This document shows positions 38,525-47,246 of a stretch of 64,000 nucleotides of DNA, piece after piece (positions within the stretch are counted from its first letter, which is position 1; every line of letters starts with the position of its first letter). A model generated the notes under the pieces. That model was given only the letters and a program-made list of their open reading frames with translations, was not told the origin of the DNA and searched no databases. The position numbers and the translations under genes were made by a program. The DNA lies in contig NZ_CP017886.1 of assembly GCF_001874645.1 (NCBI RefSeq), positions 248,001-312,000 on the forward strand, read 5' to 3'. Source of the stretch: Pseudomonas frederiksbergensis (GTDB lineage: Bacteria; Pseudomonadota; Gammaproteobacteria; Pseudomonadales; Pseudomonadaceae).

Positions 38525-38686
38525 TCAGCTTTCAGAGCAAATGATTGAGTCGTGACTGGATTCAGCAGCTAGCTTCAATCGGTCAGCTTTACTGATGTAT
38601 TTAGACTTGCTTGGCGGTGCCAATTTGGCACTAGCCTTTTTGGCGTGAGCCTTTAATAGCTGTTTTATTTTTTTACGACGATTCAT
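38525..38686 (-). CDS. DUF2986-family small protein
   Basis: 53 aa, too short for usual gene-finding cutoffs. It begins MNRRKKIKQLLKAHAKKA and continues with SKYISKADRLKLA, the highly basic pattern of DUF2986 proteins (MNRRKKI start, KYISKADR block). Function unknown. It is the only gene in 38183-38842. Confidence 0.75.
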   Translation of the reverse strand: MNRRKKIKQLLKAHAKKASAKLAPPSKSKYISKADRLKLAAESSHDSIICSES

Positions 38687-38801
38687 ATTTTTCTACTTGG
38701 CATTGTAAATGCTTGAATGATATCAGCTTAAATATTGGACCAGATCCCTGATGCCCAGAGATCGACCAAAAGATCTCTTCGCACGAGTGCCCGCTTTTGG
38801 C

Positions 38802-38833
38802 CGATTTCGGTCAGTCACGACTGACCGAAATCG
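38802..38833 (-). terminator. 32-bp palindrome after the gamma-lyase gene
   Basis: CGATTTCGGTCAGTC and its exact inverse complement separated by 2 bases, 9 bases past the stop of the 38843-40021 gene. Likely terminator, although without a clear T-run on the minus strand. Confidence 0.55.
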
Positions 38834-38842
38834 ACCCACCAC

Positions 38843-40021
38843 TCACATCCGCGCCAACGCTTGGGCCAGGTCGGCGCGCAGGTCTTCGATATCCTCGACA
38901 CCCACTGACAAACGCACCAGCGCATCGCCGATGCCGAGCTGCGCACGGGTTTCTGCCGGGATGCTGGCGTGCGTCATGATCGCCGGGTGCTCGATCAGGC
39001 TTTCGACCCCGCCCAGGCTCTCGGCCAAGGCGAAGATCTGCACACTCTCGAGGAAACGCTTGGCGCCGGCCAGGTCGCTGTTCAGGTCGAGGGAGATCAT
39101 CCCGCCGAAACCGCGCATCTGCCGCCGCGCCAGTTCGTGCTGCGGGTGCGACGGCAGGCCCGGATAATAGACGCGCGCCACCTGTGGCTGACGCTCTAGC
39201 CATTGCGCCAGCTTCAGCGCATTGCTGCAGTGGCGCTCCATGCGCAGCGCCAGGGTTTTCACTCCGCGCAGGGTGAGAAAAGCGTCGAACGGCCCGGCGA
39301 TAGCCCCCACCGCGTTCTGCAAGAAGCCCAACCGTTCGCGCAGCTCGAAATTCTGCCCCACCACCGCTATGCCACCGATCACGTCGGAGTGGCCGTTCAG
39401 GTACTTGGTCGTTGAATGCAGCACGATATCGAAGCCCAGCTCCAGCGGGCGCTGGATCCACGGGCTGGCAAAGGTGTTGTCGGCCACACAGATGATGCCT
39501 CGCTCGCGACAGATGCGCGCAATAGCGGCGAGGTCAGTCAGGCGCAGCAAGGGATTGCTCGGCGTCTCGACCATGACCATCCGCGTGTCATCCTGCAGCG
39601 CCGCTTCGAATGCCGACAGGTCGGTCAGATCGACGAAGCTGAAGCGATGCCCGGCGCTGTGCCGGCGCACCTTGTCGAACAGTCGAAAAGTACCGCCATA
39701 CAGGTCGTTGCCGGAGACGATGTGCGCGCCACTGTCGAGCAGTTCGAGCACGGTGGAGATCGCCGCCAGCCCGGAGGCGAAGGCGAAGGCCTGGGTGCCG
39801 CCCTCAAGGTCTGCCACGCAACGCTCCAGCGCAAAGCGCGTCGGATTGTGCGAGCGCCCGTAGTCGAGCCCCTTGTGTACACCGGGGCTCTGCTGCAAGT
39901 AGGTGGAATTGGCGTAAATCGGCGGCATCAGCGCCCCGGTGGAAGGGTCCGGCGCCTGTCCGGCGTGGATCACACGGGTGGCGAAGGCGCGTGGTGCGGC
40001 GGTTTCATCGTGTTGACTCAT
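38843..40021 (-). CDS. Cystathionine gamma-lyase-type PLP enzyme
   Basis: 392 aa Cys/Met-metabolism PLP enzyme. The PLP lysine sits in [13 protein letters not shown]; the phosphate-binding [10 protein letters not shown] and [14 protein letters not shown] are typical. Coupled by a 4-bp ATGA overlap to a cystathionine beta-synthase gene, so the pair probably runs reverse transsulfuration, turning homocysteine into cystathionine and then cysteine. Gamma-lyase is preferred over gamma-synthase or beta-lyase from this context. Confidence 0.88.
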   Translation of the reverse strand: MSQHDETAAPRAFATRVIHAGQAPDPSTGALMPPIYANSTYLQQSPGVHKGLDYGRSHNPTRFALERCVADLEGGTQAFAFASGLAAISTVLELLDSGAHIVSGNDLYGGTFRLFDKVRRHSAGHRFSFVDLTDLSAFEAALQDDTRMVMVETPSNPLLRLTDLAAIARICRERGIICVADNTFASPWIQRPLELGFDIVLHSTTKYLNGHSDVIGGIAVVGQNFELRERLGFLQNAVGAIAGPFDAFLTLRGVKTLALRMERHCSNALKLAQWLERQPQVARVYYPGLPSHPQHELARRQMRGFGGMISLDLNSDLAGAKRFLESVQIFALAESLGGVESLIEHPAIMTHASIPAETRAQLGIGDALVRLSVGVEDIEDLRADLAQALARM

Positions 40022-41394
40022 GTGAGGGATCTCCGCAAGTGATTGAGCATGTCGACTCGAGTAATCAGGCCGTGGAAGCCCGAGGCGTCTTTGATGATCG
40101 CCACCAGCCCACGGTCGAGCTCCGCCTGCAGTTCGGCCAGGCTGGCGCCGGGAGGCAGGGTTTCCAGCTTGTCGGTCATCGCGCTGGCCACGGTCATGCG
40201 AAAGTGCGAAGTGTCCTGGTGCACGTCAAGCAGAATATCGGATTCGTCAATCACGCCGACCAGCCGCTGGCCGTCCACCAGCACCGGCAGCTGCGACACA
40301 TCCGCCAGGCGCATGCGCTGGAAGGCGGTGAGCAGCGTGTCGTCCGGGCCTACGCTGATGACCCGGCCATCTTCGAAGCGTCGCGCGATCAGGTCGCGCA
40401 GATCACCGTAGCGCTTGCGCGCAAGCAAGCCCTGGTCGGTCATCCACTGGTCGTTGTAGACCTTCGACAGGTAGCGGGTGCCGGTGTCGCAGACGAAGCT
40501 GACCACCCGCTTCGGCTCGGTTTGCTCACGGCAGTAACGCAGTGCCGCCGCCAGCAAGGTGCCGGTCGAAGAGCCGCCGAGAATGCCTTCGGCGCGCAGC
40601 AGTTGGCGGGCATGATCGAAGCTTTCCTCGTCGCTGATCGAGTAGGCGTGGCGCACGCTGGAAAGGTCGGCAATCGACGGGATGAAGTCTTCGCCGATGC
40701 CCTCCACCGCCCACGAACCGGGTGTGCCGAGGGTCCCGCTGCGGCTGTATTCGGCCATCACCGAGCCGACCGGGTCGGCCAGCACCATTTCCAGGTTCGG
40801 CTGCACGCGGCGAAAGAAGCGGGTCAGCCCGGTCAGCGTGCCGGCCGAACCGACGCCGACGACGATGGCATCCAGATCATGCTGAGTCTGCGCCCAAATC
40901 TCCGGAGCGGTGCTGCACTCGTGCGCCAGCGGGTTGGCCGGGTTGTTGAACTGATCGGCGAAAAAGGCCTCGGGAATTTCTTGCGCCAGCCGCGCGGCAA
41001 CGTCCTGGTAGTACTCGGGATGGCCCTTGCCAACGTCGGAACGAGTGATGTGCACCTCGGCGCCCATCGCCTTGAGGTGCAGGACCTTCTCGGTGGACAT
41101 CTTGTCCGGCACCACCAACACCACCCGGTATCCCTTGGCGCGGCCGACCAGCGCCAGGCCGAGGCCGGTGTTGCCGGCGGTGGCCTCGACGATGGTGCCG
41201 CCGGGCCGCAGGCGGCCATCGCGCTCGGCGCCGTCGATCATCGCCAGGCCGATGCGATCCTTGATCGAACCGCCGGGGTTCTGCGATTCGAGCTTGAGAA
41301 ACAGCGTGCACGGGCCGGTATCGAAGCGGCTCACGCGAACCAGCGGCGTATTGCCGATCAGTTCGAGCACGGCGGGGCGGGAGTCGTTCGGCAT
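40018..41394 (-). CDS. Cystathionine beta-synthase
   Basis: 458 aa. N-terminal PLP domain of the cysteine-synthase fold: LIGNTPLVRV, NPGGSIKDR with the PLP Lys, EATAGNTGLGLALV, and GGSSTGTLLAAAL. A C-terminal pair of CBS motifs (RVISVGPDDTLLTAF, LPVLVDGQRLVGVID, LITRVDMLNHL) separates it from CysK/CysM. Start MPNDSRPAVLELIG at 41392-41394. Makes cystathionine from homocysteine and serine. Confidence 0.92.
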   Translation of the reverse strand: MPNDSRPAVLELIGNTPLVRVSRFDTGPCTLFLKLESQNPGGSIKDRIGLAMIDGAERDGRLRPGGTIVEATAGNTGLGLALVGRAKGYRVVLVVPDKMSTEKVLHLKAMGAEVHITRSDVGKGHPEYYQDVAARLAQEIPEAFFADQFNNPANPLAHECSTAPEIWAQTQHDLDAIVVGVGSAGTLTGLTRFFRRVQPNLEMVLADPVGSVMAEYSRSGTLGTPGSWAVEGIGEDFIPSIADLSSVRHAYSISDEESFDHARQLLRAEGILGGSSTGTLLAAALRYCREQTEPKRVVSFVCDTGTRYLSKVYNDQWMTDQGLLARKRYGDLRDLIARRFEDGRVISVGPDDTLLTAFQRMRLADVSQLPVLVDGQRLVGVIDESDILLDVHQDTSHFRMTVASAMTDKLETLPPGASLAELQAELDRGLVAIIKDASGFHGLITRVDMLNHLRRSLT

Positions 41395-41577
41395 GTCGTC
41401 ACCTCGCTGCGGGAATTCACCCTGGATGGACAGCAACCGGCGGTGAGCAACGTGCGCCGGTCGCAGGCAATGCGTCGCTTGGACCATAGGCCGGGATTGT
41501 GCTGCCCGCAACCTTGCACAGCCAGTCGGTAGCGTCGCCGTCGAAACGACAAGGCCCGTCGAATGGCGCGACGCCGT

Positions 41578-41670
41578 TCAGTCGAGCGTAGTTTCCGGTT
41601 CTTCCAGGTGATCGATGTGCTTGAAGCGCTCAACCAGGAAATCGATCAGGCTGCGCGCGCGCCGACAGCC
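41578..41670 (-). pseudogene. C-terminal remnant of a LysR-family regulator
   Basis: Minus-strand frame reading ARSLIDFLVERFKHIDHLEE and ending ETTLD before a stop is a typical LysR-regulator C terminus. An in-frame stop lies just upstream at 41683-41685 and no HTH part exists nearby. It is 184 bp upstream of the beta-synthase gene, on the same strand. Confidence 0.6.
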
Positions 41671-41784
41671 GAGTAATCGCCACTATCACTGGCGTTTCAG
41701 CCCATCGCGCCAAGTCATTGCACGGCCTGCTGACGGTCAAGCCAAAAAAAATCTGCCCCCCATTTCGCGCAACGAGCACAGACG

Positions 41785-41810
41785 AAAAAGCCCGGCTAAC
41801 CGGGCTTTTT
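41785..41810. terminator. Bidirectional rho-independent terminator
   Basis: AAAAAGCCCGG-CTAA-CCGGGCTTTTT: perfect 11-bp stem with A- and T-runs on both sides. It lies 39 bases past the stop of the lipoprotein gene on the minus strand. Confidence 0.92.
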
Positions 41811-41848
41811 CACGTAAGAGCGTACTCACCAGCAGACGGGTACTGCGT

Positions 41849-42184
41849 TTACTGAACGTTTTTCAGCTTGATCACGTCACCGGAGATCTTGGTGGTGTAA
41901 CCGGTCAGGACCCAAGCCCAGAACCAGTTTTCCTGTACCTGGGTGTTGATCATTGCGTCGCCGCCCTTGGCCTTGATCGCCGCGTCCTGAGCACGAACAA
42001 AGCGGCTGTTCTGCTGGATCGGGATGCAGCCAAACAGCAGGAGGCCAGTGGCGCTCGCTTCACTGTGACCCAGAACGGTGTACTGGGTGCTGTCATAGTG
42101 CTGGGTCTTCATCGAGGTGCCGGTGCAACCTGCCAGAACCAGGCCAAACAATACAACGGCAACAACTTTGCTGAGGTGTTTCAC
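41849..42184 (-). CDS. Lipoprotein
   Basis: 111 aa from a GTG at 42182-42184 with GGAG seven bases upstream; the longer ATG frame has no site and would bury the signal peptide. Lipobox VLAGC. The mature part contains a second hydrophobic stretch (ATGLLLFGCIPI) and WFWAWVLTGYTTKISGDVIK. Function unknown. Confidence 0.8.
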   Translation of the reverse strand: MKHLSKVVAVVLFGLVLAGCTGTSMKTQHYDSTQYTVLGHSEASATGLLLFGCIPIQQNSRFVRAQDAAIKAKGGDAMINTQVQENWFWAWVLTGYTTKISGDVIKLKNVQ

Positions 42185-42332
42185 TGAGTAACTCCATGAG
42201 AAAAGCCCGGGATCCATTTCTCGAGCGGTGCACACTCTAACTGATCAGATGGCCAATTGGCATCAACCGCAGATTCGGCTAAACAACCCGACACCTGTGA
42301 TAACAGTACCGTCCCTGCTTCTGGAAGTTGCC

Positions 42333-42713
42333 ATGGATCTCGCCACGCTCACACTATTCCTTCCCGCCTGTTTCGCCCTGAACATGGCGCCAGGCCCGAA
42401 CAATCTGCTGTCGGTCAGCAACTCGACCCGATACGGCTACCACGCGTCCTGTGTAGCCGGGCTCGGACGTTTGCTGGCGTTCGCCGGAATGATTGCGTTG
42501 GCCTCAGCCGGGCTGGCGGTGGTACTGCAAACCTCAGAACTGCTGTTTTACGGGATCAAGATTCTCGGTGCGGCGTATCTGTTCTACCTAGCGGTTCAAC
42601 TCTGGCGAGCCAATCCGCAGGCTGAAAGCGCAGTCGCCAGCGCGCCGATTGGCATCCTGGCGTTGGCCCGGCAAGAGTTTCTGGTGGCGGCAGGCAAGCC
42701 TAATGATGGGTAA
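42333..42713 (+). pseudogene. 5' part of an interrupted LysE-family exporter gene
   Basis: Codes MDLATLTLFLPACFALN, then MAPGPNNLLSVSNSTRYGYH, the LysE signature. It continues in family fashion to LARQEFLVAAG, after which bases 42698-42713 read into foreign sequence and stop. The family would continue NPKAILIFTAFLPQF, which is found at 45203. Joining 42333-42697 to 45205-45460 gives a 206-residue uninterrupted LysE protein. The 126-residue truncated product would lack helices 4-6 and is probably inactive. Confidence 0.9.
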
Positions 42714-42882
42714 TATAAAATTTCCGATGAGTTGCTATCGGCCGCGCCGGGGCTGCCCAAGCGCATCAAATGATGAGCTTGCATGATTTTACAATTTTAG
42801 TGCCCACCTAAATCCCAAAATTCAACGCCTTGATATCAACGTGCTACCTTAAAGCTCTTCTTAGTAAAATATTGAGGGATTT

Positions 42883-44040
42883 ATGGCTCATTGCATTTAC
42901 TGCCGTACGGACAAGGATGATTCAGAGTTCACCCTAGAGCACGTAATTCCACAGTTTTTAGGAGGTGCACATAGTCCCGATTTTTTGAAAACACGAGATG
43001 TGTGCAAAAATTGCAATAGCAACCTCGGCTTATTTGTAGATGCATCTTTTGAGAAGAACTGGGTCGTTTCCAATTGGCTCCGCGAGACATCTTCAGCACT
43101 CTATAACTCGGACAAGCCTGTTGGTGTGTCACTCATCTGCATGGGAAACAGTGACCTCTCCCCTCCAGAGCTTCCCGATGACCATGTCTGCGAACTGTGG
43201 CTAGGTCCACTTGGCGAACAAGTATTTTGGCTTCGTCCGCACGATGAAAGAATGTCCGCGTACGTTGGCGGAAATCCACGGACGATGAAGAGCGTTGAGA
43301 CACGAGCCTATTTCTTATTTTCAGAAAACTCGCATACAGATCCTCTCAAAACATGGCTGTCCTTTGAACAGGCATTCCAAGGGCGCAAGGTCAAAAAAAT
43401 CATGTGCACTGAGATCGATGGAGCTGATCCGGCTGACATAGGGTTCACGCAGGCTGATGAAATAGATCGATCACGTATTAAGTTTTTTCATGACAATAGT
43501 CATGGCACGTCAGAACGCAGCGTACAGGTTGTGGTGAACTCTCGGTTTGACCAACGATTCTTGTGCAAATTGGCAATAGGCGTCGCCTACTGCTTATTCG
43601 GGTCAAAGGTTCTAGATACCGATTATGGCAAGGAACTGCACAAAGGATTGTGGTATCGCGGAGACAATGAGGAACCGAATGTTCGTGGCACTGCACTGTT
43701 TTCCCATCCCAAAGATCGGGACATCAACAGCATCGTAGGCTTCCCTAATGCGGTAGCCATAGCGCTAATCTCTACTCCCGACGGCATAGCGATTAACCTT
43801 AACATCAGCTCGCAGCTGAATTGGACGATCCTGTGTGCGCCTATTGACACTCTTACGCATCAAGATCTTGCCAAAATTGGCGACGGTCAGATCATTGTGC
43901 TCGCACGCCCCCTCCAAACCGGTATCCACCTTGAACTCCCTGCATATCTGGCGCACTCGTTGGGGGCCACGCCACATCCCCAACTAAACGCGATCCAGGA
44001 ACGCGCAGAAAAAAACAAATCAGCCATTAGTCCGCCGTAA
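42883..44040 (+). CDS. HNH endonuclease-domain protein
   Basis: 385 aa. The N-terminal 50 residues form an HNH zinc-finger nuclease module: C4-x2-C7, E19-H20 in LEHVIP, and C41-x2-C44 followed by NSN. The remaining roughly 330 residues are a mixed alpha/beta region I cannot assign; they may bind the target or a partner. The gene is A+T-rich relative to its surroundings, suggesting transfer. TTGAGGG precedes the ATG. It is followed in the same insert and direction by a PLD-like gene. Confidence 0.8.
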   Translation: MAHCIYCRTDKDDSEFTLEHVIPQFLGGAHSPDFLKTRDVCKNCNSNLGLFVDASFEKNWVVSNWLRETSSALYNSDKPVGVSLICMGNSDLSPPELPDDHVCELWLGPLGEQVFWLRPHDERMSAYVGGNPRTMKSVETRAYFLFSENSHTDPLKTWLSFEQAFQGRKVKKIMCTEIDGADPADIGFTQADEIDRSRIKFFHDNSHGTSERSVQVVVNSRFDQRFLCKLAIGVAYCLFGSKVLDTDYGKELHKGLWYRGDNEEPNVRGTALFSHPKDRDINSIVGFPNAVAIALISTPDGIAINLNISSQLNWTILCAPIDTLTHQDLAKIGDGQIIVLARPLQTGIHLELPAYLAHSLGATPHPQLNAIQERAEKNKSAISPP

Positions 44041-44287
44041 TTTTTTCTCACCCCATAGATCCGGATCGATAACGCTCGTTTACCTGTAAGCGGTGTAGGT
44101 CCGACGCTCTGCAATGTGCACCTTGGAGTGTGAACTGAACCAGAAGATTGTCACCAGCAATCCTAACGATGCCCAAAATAAAATTTGGTCAGACAGCTTT
44201 GGGCCAGCTACGGTCATTCAGTGTTTACAGACTTCAGGGCGATTCAATGCTAGCTTTATGCCTTCTCTCTGAAAGGCCTAAGCCGCC

Positions 44288-45025
44288 ATGCCTATAGAAC
44301 CTGATCGCCTCTATCACGACCTCGGCTACCTTATTGCGGAAATGCCAGACATGGCCACCCATCAATGGCAGACCGCTGAAGGCCAGCGATGGCTAGGACG
44401 CGCCTCGGCTCTTCTTGAGCAAAGTGGCAGCATCATGGATGCGGCAACTTTCAACGCCGCTACAGAGCGTTTGAGTTCCAACGCCCTCATACCAGGCCAT
44501 CCTGAAGCCGTGCAACTAATGACAACTGTCCTTTATCGTGCCTTGGCCCGGGCAGAACTTCAGGCATCCCCTTCCACCCGCGGCGCCTTTATTCCTGTCG
44601 GAGAGACCTTCTCCGCGTTTACCGCCATATCGAAGATCCTGACCGAAGCCCGCAACACTGTGATGTTCGTCGACCCATATGCCGACGCCAACCTCCTGAC
44701 AGACTTCGCCGTCTTGGTACCCGAAGGTGTCACAATACTGATCTTGGCAGACACCAGCGGAAGGAAAGCAGCATTAGCTCCGGCGGTGAGACACTGGGCA
44801 CAGCAGTATTCGTCGGCACGCCCATTGGAAGCTAGACTTGCGCCAGATCGGTCGCTACATGATCGGCTGATCATCGTTGACGAGCTGGAGTCATGGAGCC
44901 TTGGACAATCCTTCAATGCACTAGCTGCACGTGCCCCTACCAGCCTAGTCCGTGCGGACTCCGAAACGGCCCAGCTTAAAATCCAGGCCCACAGCCTGAT
45001 CTGGCAGACAGCCGTTCCGATTTAG
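44288..45025 (+). CDS. PLD-like (HKD-motif) protein
   Basis: 245 aa. The C-terminal half resembles a single phospholipase-D-type domain: VMFVDPYADANLLTDFAVLV, then H191-x-R-x4-D198 in LHDRLIIVDE, then WSLGQSFN. The HKD lysine is replaced by Arg. The N-terminal 90 residues are helical and unassigned. One HKD copy implies a dimer if it is a nuclease, as in BfiI or Nuc. Paired with the HNH gene. Confidence 0.65.
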   Translation: MPIEPDRLYHDLGYLIAEMPDMATHQWQTAEGQRWLGRASALLEQSGSIMDAATFNAATERLSSNALIPGHPEAVQLMTTVLYRALARAELQASPSTRGAFIPVGETFSAFTAISKILTEARNTVMFVDPYADANLLTDFAVLVPEGVTILILADTSGRKAALAPAVRHWAQQYSSARPLEARLAPDRSLHDRLIIVDELESWSLGQSFNALAARAPTSLVRADSETAQLKIQAHSLIWQTAVPI

Positions 45026-45202
45026 TGAATTCGTTACGTAAGCACAAGGGGCCCGCGGCTTGGCTGATGTTGTCGAGTACCGCAGCCTAATACTGTCGCC
45101 GGACTCCTTTCTACCCATCACAACGGGCTGCTCTGAGTCGAACGCGGCGTCCCGCTCCGGCTCCGCCCGCCTAGCTGCTGTGAAATCAAGCTAGGCCCCA
45201 GT

Positions 45203-45460
45203 AACCCCAAAGCGATTTTGATTTTCACTGCATTCCTCCCGCAGTTCGTCGACCCGACGAAAGCCGTGACGCCGCAGTTCGCGGTACTGGGTGCGTTGTT
45301 TTTGTGTCTGGAATGGATCGCCATCAGTGCCTACGCCTACATGGGTTTGCACATGCGTCGCTGGTTTGCCGAGCCACGTGGCAAGCAGATTTTCAATCGT
45401 TGCTGCGCCGGGCTGTTGTCGGCAGCGGCGTCGATGTTGCTGATGGCCCGTCGTGCCTGA
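45203..45460 (+). pseudogene. 3' part of LysE-family exporter gene, copy A
   Basis: Codes NPKAILIFTAFLPQFVDP through to LLMARRA and stop. In frame with the 5' part at 42333-42697 if the insert is removed. It is repeated at 52946-53203 with about 15 differences in the last 246 bases (about 94% identity by eye). Confidence 0.9.
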
Positions 45461-45561
45461 CGCTTGGGCTTCAGGGTGCCATTTTTCTGGTCCCCCGTTG
45501 CCTTTTTGAAGTCCCCATTTTGCAGCGCACCGACCTTGCTCCAGCGCAAAGCTGATCGTTG

Positions 45562-46041
45562 CTAATGAACAACGACAACCAGCCCCTCCCCCTCACCCGG
45601 AATGCTGAAGTAGCGTGTGATCAGATCAAACTCGGCGTCCGTTGCTGCGAAATCATGTAAGCCCTCCGCGTTCCGTACGTGCAATCTGGCGCGGCAAGTC
45701 TCCTCGTCAACATCCAGATAGTGCAGACAATGCTGCGTCTGCGTTTGATCTGCCAAGGTGCGCAACCACTCGCGATCAGAGACGGTGTTTGCAGGAAAAT
45801 CCAGTACCACGCAAACACCTGCCGCAAGCAGGCTGACAACCAACGGCCCCAACACCCCACGAATGCGATGTGCACACCGCACATAATCGGTCACCGAGCG
45901 GATCTCTCCCGGATAAAGCATCGAAAGCCAATGGTCTTCGCTGAGTAGAATGGCAGCGTGGTTGTCGGCAAGCACTTTTGCCAATGTCGATTTACCAGAC
46001 GCGATTTTGCCGCACATCAAATGCAACGTAGGTGTCGTCAT
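45562..46041 (-). CDS. Small P-loop kinase (AAA_33/zeta-like fold)
   Basis: 159 aa. Walker A GKIASGKST at residues about 11-19, LLSEDHWL (conserved Asp), VVLDFPANT and a Walker-B-like hhhD. Resembles small nucleoside-kinase-like ATPases found as orphans in many genomes. It is shorter than zeta toxins and has no antitoxin gene beside it. Substrate unknown. Confidence 0.75.
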   Translation of the reverse strand: MTTPTLHLMCGKIASGKSTLAKVLADNHAAILLSEDHWLSMLYPGEIRSVTDYVRCAHRIRGVLGPLVVSLLAAGVCVVLDFPANTVSDREWLRTLADQTQTQHCLHYLDVDEETCRARLHVRNAEGLHDFAATDAEFDLITRYFSIPGEGEGLVVVVH

Positions 46042-46209
46042 GGGATACGTTCCTTCATATCGGACAACGGATAGTGCCCAATACTGGCTGCCGGCGCGAT
46101 AGCGCCGCAGCCCTTGTTAGCCATCAGATTACTTTGATCCGGTTTTATCCGGCGCCGTGGCGATGACACTGCCCGCAACACGCAGCAACCGCAACCAAGT
46201 CGTGCGTGA

Positions 46210-47094
46210 CTATTGTGTGTGGGTTGTGTGAGCTTCGAACGCGCAGACGATGCCATCAATCATTGCTGCGATGCGCGCGGTATGCCGAAGGTCTTGATGC
46301 GTGACAAGCCAGACTTCGTAGACCGCCCCACGTGCGGGTTCCGGCCATATCTGCACGAGGCCGTCGTGTTCAGCCAGATGTATCGGAAGCTCACCGATGC
46401 CGATACCGGCCTTTACCGCAGTACGCAGCATGAGGCTAGAGTTGAAGGTCGATACGATGCGCCCCGCGTGTATCGGTTCGCCAGCAAGCGTCGGTGATCG
46501 ATTGCTCGTCCAATTTCCCTGGTAGACGACAAGATCGTGGCCCGCGAATGCAGAGCCAACGGCGGGCTTGCCGTGTTGCTCGAGATAAGCATTCGATGCA
46601 AAGAGCGCCATGGGCCAGCGAGCCAGGCGCCGTGCGACAAGATCGGGATTATCCGGCCTGACTGACCGGACCGCGATGTCCGCTTCACGCTTTGCCAGAT
46701 TCAGCATGCGCGTCGAGGTGTCCAGCAGAACGCGCACTTCGGGATGCACGGCATGCAGGCGTTCGATGGCGGGAAGCAGGAATTCGAGCGCGATCGAGTC
46801 GGTGCTGGTGACTCTCACGTCCCCCGCAAGCCGTGTATCCGTGCCTTGAGTTCGTCTGACAAGTTCGTGTGCCGAGTGCTCCATTTTCTCCGCTGATCTC
46901 AGCGCGATCTCGCCTGCGGTGGTCAACGCGTAACCCTCAGAGGTGCGCAGAAAGAGCGTTGCACGTAGAGCGTGCTCCAGTGCTGCAATCCGTCTGCCGA
47001 CCGTCGCCTGATCGAGATTGAGCGCCCTGCCCGCTCCACGGAGCGTTTTTTCGCGCTCCACCGCTAGAAACACTCGCGCATCATCCCAATTCAT
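46210..47094 (-). CDS. LysR-family transcriptional regulator
   Basis: 294 aa. HTH: MNWDDARVFLAVEREKTL, then AGRALNLDQATVGRRIAALE. The effector domain starts LAGDVRVTSTDSIALEFLLP. Start at 47092-47094. Divergent from a quinone-oxidoreductase gene with a 152-bp intergenic region (47095-47246), so it likely controls that gene, as in other LysR/QOR pairs. The 168-bp gap on its other side (46042-46209) shows nothing. Confidence 0.87.
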   Translation of the reverse strand: MNWDDARVFLAVEREKTLRGAGRALNLDQATVGRRIAALEHALRATLFLRTSEGYALTTAGEIALRSAEKMEHSAHELVRRTQGTDTRLAGDVRVTSTDSIALEFLLPAIERLHAVHPEVRVLLDTSTRMLNLAKREADIAVRSVRPDNPDLVARRLARWPMALFASNAYLEQHGKPAVGSAFAGHDLVVYQGNWTSNRSPTLAGEPIHAGRIVSTFNSSLMLRTAVKAGIGIGELPIHLAEHDGLVQIWPEPARGAVYEVWLVTHQDLRHTARIAAMIDGIVCAFEAHTTHTQ

Positions 47095-47246
47095 CGTGCC
47101 CACTCCTGATGCAAATCTGCATCTCACCCTATGAATAATGCTGCACGTCAGCATCAGTGTCGATATCTATACTTCGCTGACTTGGGGGCCTCGCTCAATG
47201 ATCCGCCCGGATCAATCGAGCCTCATCTATTGAAGGAGTGGTAGCT

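Larger units (their letters stand above)
42698..45204. mobile_element. 2.5-kb insertion in lysE carrying HNH and PLD genes
   Basis: Both borders are defined by the lysE frame. The left side matches lysE to GGCAA at 42697 and the right side from AACCCC at 45203. The shared AA makes the exact crossover ambiguous by 2 bp. The insert is visibly more A+T-rich than its flanks, most clearly in the HNH gene. It holds two genes and no transposase, integrase or terminal inverted repeat that I can see. Gaps 42714-42882, 44041-44287 and 45026-45202 show no gene. Confidence 0.82.

Noticed and set aside
45562..46041. Zeta-type toxin of a toxin-antitoxin pair
   Set aside because: Too short for zeta toxins and no antitoxin-sized gene flanks it; kept as a small P-loop kinase only.
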